This document shows positions 1 through 5,072 of a stretch of DNA of 5,072 nt, piece by piece (within the stretch, counting starts at the first letter, position 1; each line of letters begins with the position of its first letter). A program made the translations under genes and the position numbers. The notes under the pieces were generated by a model, which was not told where the DNA came from, searched no databases, and saw only the letters and a list, made by a program, of their open reading frames with translations. The DNA is taken from NCBI GenBank assembly GCA_900548765.1, contig URLU01000165.1, positions 1-5,072 on the forward strand, given 5' to 3'. The DNA comes from an uncultured Lachnobacterium sp. GTDB taxonomy: Bacteria; Bacillota; Clostridia; Lachnospirales; Lachnospiraceae.

Positions 1-251
1 AAGAACAGGCCGAGGCGATTCTGGAGAGACTCGGTATTCCGGTATCTGTATTTATTGATATGACATATAGGCAGGTCATTATGAGGGATGGAGTACCTTT
101 TTCACTTGATATTCCTGATAAGCTTATTACAAGAGATACATTAACAAAAGTAGAGTTTGATGCGATGATGCAGAATGGTCTGGCACAGGCTAAGAGCGAT
201 GATTCTGTTTCCATTGATGAGGCTTTCAGACAGTTGAAAGCGGAGATTTAG
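1..251 (+). CDS. RelB/DinJ-family antitoxin, 5' end cut by the window edge
   Basis: Likely antitoxin of a type II toxin-antitoxin pair: it would bind and neutralise the toxin encoded just downstream and, through its N-terminal DNA-binding part, repress its own promoter. The frame is open from base 3, giving 82 visible codons to the TAG at 249-251. Visible residues begin inside the first ribbon-helix-helix helix (EQAEAILERLGIPVSVF), followed by the second-helix/loop region with RQVIMRDGVPFSLDIP, a spacing typical of RelB/DinJ proteins. The polar C-terminal part (about the last 40 residues, ending DEAFRQLKAEI) fits the toxin-wrapping tail. An ATG at 60 lies in this frame but would remove the DNA-binding half, so the true start is probably 10-15 codons left of the window. 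The promoter and operator are also outside. The family call is from recognised sequence pattern and context; the exact subfamily is uncertain. Confidence 0.85.
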   Translation, partial: EQAEAILERLGIPVSVFIDMTYRQVIMRDGVPFSLDIPDKLITRDTLTKVEFDAMMQNGLAQAKSDDSVSIDEAFRQLKAEI

Positions 252-254
252 TGC

Positions 255-590
255 ATGGGAAATAAATATGAAATAAAAGTAACAAGACAGGCGTTGGAGC
301 AGATGAGGGAAATTGCACATTATATTTCATATGATCTTATGGCTCCGGAAGCGGCGGATAATTTATTGGATGATTTGAAAGCATCAATACTGAAATTGTT
401 TGTCTTACCCAAGAAATATCCGCTGATAGAAGAAGAGCCATGGAGAAGCGAAGGCGTACGCAAGATTGTCGTGAAGAATTTTCTGGTATATTACTGGATA
501 GATGAAGAATATAATAAGGTTCAGGTAACAGCAGTAATTTACAGCAAGAGAGACCAGATAAAACAGTTGAAAAATATGGAGATGAACTAA
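255..590 (+). CDS. RelE/ParE-superfamily toxin
   Basis: A 111-residue toxin of the RelE/ParE fold, the usual size for this family. RelE members cut mRNA in the ribosome, whereas ParE members poison DNA gyrase; the sequence does not settle which applies. Visible family features are an N-terminal strand (YEIKVTRQALEQMREI), a helical hairpin spanning residues about 12-50, then PWRSEGVRKIVVKNFLVYYWID (W63, R64, R69, N75, Y79, Y80) and the closing strand AVIYSKRDQIKQL (Y96, R99, D100). The APEAA and EEPWRSEGVRK patterns are common in clostridial ParE_toxin (PF05016) proteins. It starts one codon (TGC) after the antitoxin stop, in the same frame. GGAG at 242-245, inside the end of the antitoxin gene, is a well-spaced ribosome binding site, so translation is probably coupled. 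The gene appears full-length. Confidence 0.87.
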   Translation: MGNKYEIKVTRQALEQMREIAHYISYDLMAPEAADNLLDDLKASILKLFVLPKKYPLIEEEPWRSEGVRKIVVKNFLVYYWIDEEYNKVQVTAVIYSKRDQIKQLKNMEMN

Positions 591-596
591 AAGGCT

Positions 597-1271
597 ATGA
601 AACCCGAAGAAATGTGGAGCAAATTCTGCTCCGAAAACAATATAGACCCAAACACCAATTACGAGGCATGGCAGTTTGGTGATACCCCGGACAATCTGGC
701 AGCACTGGTTGTGCTTGGAATAAAGTACGCAACAGCCTCCCTCTATGATTTGTACGCATTGGAGGATGAAGAGCCAATGCCTCAGGAAGGGGATTACAGT
801 ATTATCCTGAATTCTAAGGATGAGGCAGTCTGCGTGATTCAGACTACTAAGCTTGAGGTGATTCCATTTGATGAGGTGGATGAGAAGCAGGCAATAGGAG
901 AGGGCGAAGGAGACAAGAGCCTTGCCTATTGGCGCCGTGTGCATGATAAATTTTTCAAAGAGCAGGTAGAAGAATATGGTGGAGAGTTTAACGAGAAAAG
1001 CAGGATTCTCTGTGAGACATTTAAGCTCTGCTACAGTGAGTATACAGTGGAAAAAGAAAATAAATCGGGGCAGGAGTGCTACGCAGTCAGCTGTGAGGGC
1101 GCATTATGCGGACATTACTACATAGAAAATAAGCCAGACTGCTTTGAGCTTTCTCTCGATATAAAGCCAGACATGTGCGGTCAAGGCAGAGAGGACTGGA
1201 TTAAGCAGCTCGCACTTGCTATAGTTGAGGATATGGACTCAACAAAACCTGTAAAGATGGAGACAGTTTAG
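597..1271 (+). CDS. ASCH-domain protein with a partial GNAT-like C-terminal tail
   Basis: A 224-residue protein, longer than a simple ASCH protein (about 130-150 residues). Residues 6-147 match the COG4405/YhfF-type ASCH domain: MWSKFCSENNIDPN at the start, AWQFGDTPDNLA (25-36), the GxKxxT signature as GIKYAT (41-46), GDYSIIL (65-71), and EGEGDKSLAYWRRVH (102-116). ASCH domains are PUA-like and thought to bind RNA; the distant relative YqfB hydrolyses N4-acetylcytidine. Function here is unproven. Residues about 158-212 look like part of a GNAT acetyltransferase: CGHYYIENKP, then LDIKPDMCGQGREDW (187-201), which resembles the acetyl-CoA loop strand-PxxxGxG pattern. The rest of that fold is missing, so the tail is probably inactive. 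The start at 597 has only a weak site (AAGG is too close; GGAG at 578-581 is 15 bases away). An in-frame ATG at 612 is an alternative and would keep the whole ASCH domain. Probably co-transcribed with its neighbours. Confidence 0.85.
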   Translation: MKPEEMWSKFCSENNIDPNTNYEAWQFGDTPDNLAALVVLGIKYATASLYDLYALEDEEPMPQEGDYSIILNSKDEAVCVIQTTKLEVIPFDEVDEKQAIGEGEGDKSLAYWRRVHDKFFKEQVEEYGGEFNEKSRILCETFKLCYSEYTVEKENKSGQECYAVSCEGALCGHYYIENKPDCFELSLDIKPDMCGQGREDWIKQLALAIVEDMDSTKPVKMETV

Positions 1272-1275
1272 AAGG

Positions 1276-2463
1276 ATGAAAGACAAATATCAAAAGACAA
1301 TGTACGCCTGTTTCGCAGGCTATATCGTGCAGGCAATAGTAAATAATTTTGTACCCCTGCTTTTTCTCACCTTTGAGAGCAGCTACAACATACCTCTAAG
1401 CCAGATTACAATGCTTATAACCTTTAACTTTGGAATCCAGCTTATAGTAGACCTGCTGTCCACCAAATTCGTGGACAGGATAGGCTACAGGGTATCAATT
1501 GTTATGGCACATGTATTTGCAGCAGGAGGACTAATCGGACTTGTTGTTTTACCAGATTTGCTGCCAAATGCCTTTGCAGGACTTCTCATTGCAGTAGTAA
1601 TCTATGCCATCGGCGGCGGATTGATAGAGGTTCTTATCAGCCCTATCATGGAGAGCTGCCCCACAGAAAATAAGGAAAAGGCAATGAGTCTTTTGCATTC
1701 ATTTTACTGCTGGGGACATGTGGGAGTTGTACTTTTATCAACCCTGTTCTTTAAGCTTTGTGGAATAGAAAACTGGAAAATCCTTGCCCTAATCTGGGCT
1801 GTCATACCGATTGTAAACGGCATTGTATTTTGCAAGGCTCCTATTGCATCACTAATCGAAGATGGGGAGACAGGGATGTCCCTACGTGATTTGTGCAGGA
1901 ATCAAATGTTTTGGATTCTTATGCTTATGATGGTCTGCGCAGGAGCCAGCGAACAGGCTGTGAGCCAGTGGGCTTCCACCTTTGCAGAGCAGGGACTGGG
2001 AGTGACAAAGACTATAGGAGACCTGGCAGGACCTATGGCGTTTGCCATACTTATGGGAAGTGCGAGAGCCTTCTATGGCAAGTTTGGGGAAAAGATAGAT
2101 TTGGATAAATTCATGATGGGCAGCAGCCTGTTATGTGTCATTGCTTATCTGTGCATATCCCTGTCTTCATCACCACTTATTTCGCTTGTGGGCTGTGCTG
2201 TCTGTGGTCTGTCGGTTGGAATTATGTGGCCAGGCACCTTCAGCAAGGCATCTGCAACCTTGAAAAATGGTGGAACTGCCATGTTTGCCCTCCTTGCATT
2301 GGCAGGAGATGTGGGCTGTTCTGGTGGTCCTACGCTTGTGGGCTTTGTCACAGGACAGATGTCAAATAATTTAAAGCTTGGCATACTTGCAGGAATTGTA
2401 TTTCCTATACTTCTCATAGTGGCAGAGATTGTGTTAAAAGGAAGAAAAAATCCGGAAAAATAA
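1276..2463 (+). CDS. MFS transporter, FucP-like (substrate unknown)
   Basis: A 395-residue integral membrane protein of the major facilitator superfamily, normal length for a 12-helix carrier. Hydrophobic segments are seen near residues 10-33, 43-63, 73-93, 98-122, 139-160, 168-187, 211-230, 245-262, 278-297, 302-322, 335-357 and 367-388. The loop after helix 2 carries DRIGYR (67-72), a form of the MFS signature, and the break between helices 4 and 5 carries SPIMESCP followed by HSFYCWG (141-147), which I associate with FucP/FHS-like carriers in Clostridia. These often move sugars or other small organic solutes with protons, but no substrate-specific residue can be named. The short C-terminus ends in basic residues (KGRKNPEK), consistent with a cytoplasmic end. 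It starts four bases after the ASCH stop, with AAGG immediately before the ATG and GGAG at 1259-1262, so translational coupling is likely. A second in-frame ATG at 1300 lacks a better site. Confidence 0.9.
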   Translation: MKDKYQKTMYACFAGYIVQAIVNNFVPLLFLTFESSYNIPLSQITMLITFNFGIQLIVDLLSTKFVDRIGYRVSIVMAHVFAAGGLIGLVVLPDLLPNAFAGLLIAVVIYAIGGGLIEVLISPIMESCPTENKEKAMSLLHSFYCWGHVGVVLLSTLFFKLCGIENWKILALIWAVIPIVNGIVFCKAPIASLIEDGETGMSLRDLCRNQMFWILMLMMVCAGASEQAVSQWASTFAEQGLGVTKTIGDLAGPMAFAILMGSARAFYGKFGEKIDLDKFMMGSSLLCVIAYLCISLSSSPLISLVGCAVCGLSVGIMWPGTFSKASATLKNGGTAMFALLALAGDVGCSGGPTLVGFVTGQMSNNLKLGILAGIVFPILLIVAEIVLKGRKNPEK

Positions 2464-2475
2464 TTAAAGGGGCAA

Positions 2476-2495
2476 AATCCTCCATATGGGGGATT
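2476..2495. repeat. Inverted repeat in the spacer between the MFS gene and the cysteine-rich protein gene
   Basis: AATCCTCC (2476-2483), a four-base ATAT loop, then GGGGGATT (2488-2495) form an 8-bp stem with one G-U pair. It lies 13 bases past the MFS stop. The T-tract expected of an intrinsic terminator is absent on the + strand (ATTTC follows). A T7 run exists at 2516-2522 but is 20 bases further on and not preceded by a stem. It may be a weak terminator, an mRNA 3'-end stabiliser or a processing site. No convincing promoter was found in the remaining spacer; TATTAT at 2531-2536 could be a -10 but has no matching -35. Confidence 0.5.
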
Positions 2496-2560
2496 ATTTC
2501 AGGCTATGAAGAGAGTTTTTTTAAATCTAGTATTATGGTAAGACTTGTAAAGGAAAAAAT

Positions 2561-3490
2561 ATGGAAAGAGTAACATTTTATGAAAAAGCGCATTACCACT
2601 TACCGGGCTTGTTTGAATTTTACGAATTTTATAGCATTTTCCTTCCATTATACCGCACCCACAGAGACTACTTTTACGATTGGTGCGATATAGGATCAAT
2701 CTACGGAGCTCCCGCCGACTGCCTCTGGGGCGGTGGCAGGGCTGGATTCGGGGAAGCTGATCCGGCAGATGTGATGGAACTCATGCAGGAATATGGTATT
2801 TCCGCAAGACTGACCTTTAGCAATTCCCTGCTTAGAAAGGAACATTTGTCAGATAGAAAATGCAATGAACTGTGCCGTATATTTCAGAACACTTTCAGGA
2901 CCACTACCGGAAAAGGTCAAAATGGAGTGATTATCCACTCTGATCTGCTGGCAGGATATGTGAGGGAAAAATACCCGAACTTCTATCTGGTTTCCTCCAC
3001 TACAAAGGTGCTCACAGCTTTTAATGATTTTACAAATGAGTTAAACAAGCCAGAGTTTAGTTATGTGGTGCCGGATTTCAGGTTAAACAAAGCTTTTGAG
3101 AAACTTGGCGGGCTGACACAGGAGCAAAAGGACAAAGTGGAGTTTTTGTGCAACGAGTGCTGTTTTTTTGGCTGCACGGACAGAAAAGGCTGCTATGAGA
3201 ATGTAAGCCGTAAGAATTTAGGGCTGCCATGCCCGGAACATCACTGCAAGGCACCAGATTCTGAGTCTGGCTACAGGTTTTCAAAAGCGATGCGGAATCC
3301 AGGCTTTATCGGTATAGATGATATACTAAATACATACTTGCCAATGGGGTTTTCAAACTTTAAAATAGAGGGACGGGGACTGGGAAGTGCGCTGGCCCTT
3401 GAGTTTATCCTGTATTATATGACAAAGCCAGAATATCAGATTAATGTGAGAGAGGAGATATATCTGGACAATATGCTGGATTTATTCTGA
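2561..3490 (+). CDS. Conserved cysteine-rich protein, possible U32-like TIM barrel
   Basis: A 309-residue soluble protein with no signal peptide or membrane segment. I recognise it as a type of conserved hypothetical protein from Clostridia but know no assigned function. Strand-like stretches recur along it: CDIGSIYGAP (42-51), ISARLTFSN (80-88), GVIIHSDLL (122-130), FYLVSSTTK (141-149), FSYVVPDFRLN (166-176), VEFLCNECC (193-201), and near the end GFSNFKIEGRGLG (263-275). The last resembles the FKIEGR motif near the end of the U32 family domain (YegQ/TrhP, RlhA, UbiU/UbiV). The order of strands and the position of the cysteine region also fit a U32-like barrel; this is inference. Cysteines cluster at 197, 200, 201, 205, 211, 224 and 229, suggesting a metal or Fe-S site; U32 members UbiU and UbiV hold a 4Fe-4S cluster. 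The start has a good site (AAAGGA, 2549-2554, 6 bases before the ATG). It is followed by the flavoprotein gene 38 bases on. Confidence 0.8.
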   Translation: MERVTFYEKAHYHLPGLFEFYEFYSIFLPLYRTHRDYFYDWCDIGSIYGAPADCLWGGGRAGFGEADPADVMELMQEYGISARLTFSNSLLRKEHLSDRKCNELCRIFQNTFRTTTGKGQNGVIIHSDLLAGYVREKYPNFYLVSSTTKVLTAFNDFTNELNKPEFSYVVPDFRLNKAFEKLGGLTQEQKDKVEFLCNECCFFGCTDRKGCYENVSRKNLGLPCPEHHCKAPDSESGYRFSKAMRNPGFIGIDDILNTYLPMGFSNFKIEGRGLGSALALEFILYYMTKPEYQINVREEIYLDNMLDLF

Positions 3491-3515
3491 CAAAATATTA
3501 TTATAGAGATTTTAT

Positions 3516-3520
3516 GGAGG
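3516..3520 (+). promoter_or_regulatory. Ribosome binding site that sets the flavoprotein start at 3529
   Basis: GGAGG lies eight bases before the ATG at 3529, ideal spacing for a Shine-Dalgarno site. It overlaps the upstream in-frame ATG at 3514, which itself has no comparable site, so 3529 is the better start. The protein then begins MYDVLIIGAGPGG, with the nucleotide-binding strand at its very N-terminus as usual for this fold. Confidence 0.85.
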
Positions 3521-3528
3521 TTGATAAA

Positions 3529-4893
3529 ATGTATGACGTTTTAATTATTGGAGCAGGACCGGGAGGAATTTTTACTGCTTATGAATTAATGGAAAAGAAT
3601 CCAAAGCTTAAGGTCGCAGTATTTGAGATGGGACACGAGCTTAAGAAGCGTAAATGCCCAATAGATGGAGACAAAATCAAATCATGTATACACTGCAAGA
3701 GCTGTTCAATCATGAGCGGTTTTGGTGGAGCAGGTGCATTTTCTGATGGAAAATACAATATTACTAACGATTTTGGTGGAACTCTGTATCAGTATATAGG
3801 CAAAAAAGAAGCGATTGATTTGATGGAGTATGTGGACAGGATTAACCTCGCTTTTGGTGGAGAGGGCACAAAGCTTTATTCTACAGCAGGCACTTCAATC
3901 AAAAAGACCTGTATGCAGAATGGCTTGCATTTGCTGGACGCGTCAGTCCGCCACCTTGGAACAGATATTAATTATGTGGTGCTGGAGCAGCTCTATGACC
4001 ACCTCAAGGACGCGGTTGATTTTTACTTTGACTGCGTGATTGATACAGTTGAGAAAACTGACAAGGGCTACAAAATCTACAGTGGTGATGATGCATACGA
4101 GGGAAGCAAGTGCGTTATTTCCGCAGGACGAAGCGGAAGTAAATGGATGGAAAAGGTCTGCAGTGACCTTGATATCAGCACTAATTCAAACCGTGTGGAT
4201 ATCGGTGTCCGTGTGGAGCTTCCTGCTGAGATTTTCTCACATCTGACAGACGAACTCTACGAGAGCAAGATTGTATATCGTACGGAAAAATACGAAGATT
4301 TGGTTCGTACCTTCTGTATGAATCCAAAGGGCGCAGTGGTAAATGAGAATACCAATGGCATTATCACAGTTAATGGACACAGCTACGAGGATCCTGCAAA
4401 GCAGACTAATAATACCAACTTTGCGCTTTTGGTGGCAAAGCATTTTTCAGAGCCATTCAAGGACTCAAACGGATATGGAGAGAGCATAGCAAGGCTCAGC
4501 AACATGCTTGGTGGAGGCGTTATTGTACAGCGATTTGGAGATTTGGTGCGTGGACAGAGAAGCACAGAGAAGCGTATCAAGGAATCCTTTACAGTGCCTA
4601 CATTAAACGCTACAGCAGGAGACTTAAGCCTTGTTCTCCCTAAGCGCATTTTAGATGGCATTATCGAGATGATTTATGCACTTGATAAGGTAGCACCGGG
4701 TACAGCAAATGATGACACCCTGCTCTATGGTGTGGAGGTTAAGTTCTACAACATGGAGGTTGAGGTGGATAACAACCTTATGACCCGCCACAAGGATTTG
4801 TACGTAATTGGTGACGGAAGTGGTATCACACATTCACTTTCCCATGCGTCTGCAAGTGGAGTTTATGTTGCCAGACAGATTGTGCAGGAGTAA
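3529..4893 (+). CDS. FAD-dependent oxidoreductase, COG2509-like
   Basis: A 454-residue cytoplasmic flavoprotein of the NAD(P)/FAD-dependent oxidoreductase superfamily; the closest class I recognise is the uncharacterised 'FAD-dependent dehydrogenase' COG2509. From the start at 3529, residues 2-13 are the Rossmann strand and GxGxxG loop (YDVLIIGAGPGG), and E33 ends the second strand, where it would bind the FAD ribose. C43, C53, C56 and C59 form a CX9CX2CX2C cluster, followed by GFGGAGAFSDGK (64-75), the family's typical glycine-rich segment. CVISAGRSG lies in the middle, and the C-terminal FAD-closing motif is VIGDGSGITHSLSHASASG (426-444). LPKRILDGI and PGTANDDTLLYGVE are also family-like. 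The cysteine cluster may hold an Fe-S centre, but the reaction and substrate are unknown. An in-frame ATG at 3514 would add five residues but lacks a ribosome binding site. The 38-base gap to the upstream gene, with no terminator, suggests they share a transcript. Confidence 0.88.
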   Translation: MYDVLIIGAGPGGIFTAYELMEKNPKLKVAVFEMGHELKKRKCPIDGDKIKSCIHCKSCSIMSGFGGAGAFSDGKYNITNDFGGTLYQYIGKKEAIDLMEYVDRINLAFGGEGTKLYSTAGTSIKKTCMQNGLHLLDASVRHLGTDINYVVLEQLYDHLKDAVDFYFDCVIDTVEKTDKGYKIYSGDDAYEGSKCVISAGRSGSKWMEKVCSDLDISTNSNRVDIGVRVELPAEIFSHLTDELYESKIVYRTEKYEDLVRTFCMNPKGAVVNENTNGIITVNGHSYEDPAKQTNNTNFALLVAKHFSEPFKDSNGYGESIARLSNMLGGGVIVQRFGDLVRGQRSTEKRIKESFTVPTLNATAGDLSLVLPKRILDGIIEMIYALDKVAPGTANDDTLLYGVEVKFYNMEVEVDNNLMTRHKDLYVIGDGSGITHSLSHASASGVYVARQIVQE

Positions 4894-4920
4894 GGAACCT
4901 GCATATATTAAGAGTAGAAG

Positions 4921-4999
4921 AAATGGTAACATATCAGTGAATAGATTTAAAAATCAATACCAGAGATGATTAAATCTTACAAGTATGACTACCTTTTTT
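4921..4999 (+). terminator. Possible transcription terminator after the flavoprotein gene
   Basis: The spacer can fold as a long structure ending in T6 (4994-4999). The outer arms are GGTA (4925-4928) with TACC (4990-4993), and CATA (4930-4933) with TATG (4984-4987). An inner AT-rich stem is AGATTTAA (4943-4950) with TTAAATCT (4970-4977), which can continue past an AAA bulge through TCA/TGA. The outer stem is immediately followed by the T-run, as in an intrinsic terminator, but it is short and has an internal loop. The calling of a terminator is therefore tentative; a structured leader for the next gene is an alternative. Confidence 0.4.
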
Positions 5000-5026
5000 G
5001 ATAAATACATGGTAATATAATACCAT
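4998..5026 (+). promoter_or_regulatory. Candidate promoter for the gene starting at 5056
   Basis: TTGATA at 4998-5003 (5 of 6 to the consensus -35) is followed after 17 bases by TACCAT at 5021-5026 (4 of 6 to the -10). A perfect TATAAT also occurs at 5016-5021, but it has only CTTTTT at -35 distance. Either would give a short leader before the start codon at 5056. The area is AT-rich, so chance matches are possible. Confidence 0.45.
5009..5026. promoter_or_regulatory. 18-bp imperfect palindrome over the promoter (possible operator)
   Basis: ATGGTAATATAATACCAT reads as its own reverse complement except for one mismatched pair (5015/5020). It covers the TATAAT and TACCAT -10 candidates, where a dimeric repressor would block RNA polymerase. 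A second, perfect 8-bp palindrome, TGTATACA, sits at 5029-5036. No regulator family can be named from these bases. Confidence 0.45.
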
Positions 5027-5055
5027 ATTGTATACATACGAAAGGAAGAATAAGT

Positions 5056-5072
5056 ATGAAGAAGAAATGGAT
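5056..5072 (+). CDS. Start of an unidentified gene, cut by the right edge
   Basis: ATG at 5056 follows AAAGGA (5041-5046) at a spacing of nine bases, a good ribosome binding site, and lies downstream of a promoter candidate. Only M-K-K-K-W and a partial sixth codon (AT) are visible. A lysine-rich opening of this kind is common in exported proteins and lipoproteins, but five residues cannot show that. The gene appears to begin a new transcription unit. Confidence 0.6.

Noticed and set aside
60..251. A short gene starting at the ATG at 60
   Set aside because: The frame is open upstream to the window edge and that upstream part matches the RelB/DinJ helix, so 60 is an internal methionine.
405..944. 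A 179-codon open frame on the - strand
   Set aside because: It runs antisense across the toxin and ASCH genes, both of which have clear family motifs and ribosome binding sites. Its translation shows no recognisable domain and looks like a shadow of the coding strand.
1893..2417. Open frames on both strands inside the MFS gene
   Set aside because: They overlap the well-supported membrane protein, lack ribosome binding sites and give low-complexity, Cys/Trp-rich translations typical of out-of-frame reading.
2476..2495. The hairpin as a strong intrinsic terminator
   Set aside because: The stem is good but the + strand has no T-run directly after it, so it is listed only as an inverted repeat.
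2561..3490. Calling the 309-residue protein a U32 peptidase
   Set aside because: The similarity is limited to a late FKIEGR motif and strand order; the classic U32 signature is not seen, and several U32 members are not peptidases.
1..5072. CRISPR arrays, tRNA/rRNA genes, insertion sequences or phage genes
   Set aside because: No regularly spaced repeats, cloverleaf-like RNA, transposase motifs, terminal inverted repeats or phage structural proteins were seen on either strand.

Overview
The window reads as chromosomal DNA from a low-to-moderate GC anaerobic Firmicute, most likely a Lachnospiraceae-type clostridium. This rests on the style of the proteins (a cysteine-rich 309-residue protein, an MFS carrier with HSFYCWG, and a COG2509-type flavoprotein, all of which I associate with gut Clostridia), on the strong GGAGG/AAAGGA ribosome binding sites and on the AT-rich spacers. 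No species can be named from the sequence alone. All genes supported here lie on the + strand and fill nearly the whole window.

Layout. (1) 1-590 holds a type II toxin-antitoxin pair: a RelB/DinJ-like antitoxin cut by the left edge, then a RelE/ParE-like toxin one codon after the antitoxin stop. (2) 597-1271 encodes an ASCH-domain protein with a C-terminal tail resembling a piece of a GNAT acetyltransferase. (3) 1276-2463 encodes a 12-helix MFS transporter of the FucP-like type, four bases after the ASCH gene. Genes 1-3 are packed so tightly (3, 6 and 4 bases between them) that one transcript is likely. (4) 2464-2560 is a 97-base spacer with an 8-bp hairpin. (5) 2561-3490 encodes a cysteine-rich protein of unknown function that looks like a distant U32-type TIM barrel. 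(6) 3529-4893 encodes an FAD-dependent oxidoreductase (COG2509-like) with an N-terminal four-cysteine cluster; its start is better placed at 3529 than at the upstream ATG at 3514. (7) 4894-5055 is intergenic, with a terminator-like fold ending in T6, then a promoter candidate overlapped by an 18-bp imperfect palindrome. (8) A new gene starts at 5056 and runs off the right edge.

Working together. The toxin-antitoxin genes form a self-contained module, unusual only in being fused at transcript level to the ASCH and MFS genes. The 309-residue protein and the flavoprotein sit 38 bases apart. Each carries a cysteine cluster suited to binding a metal or Fe-S centre, so a shared redox role is an attractive but unproven reading. 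This pair is the best candidate for undescribed biology in the window. Nothing indicates a phage, an insertion sequence, CRISPR or RNA genes.
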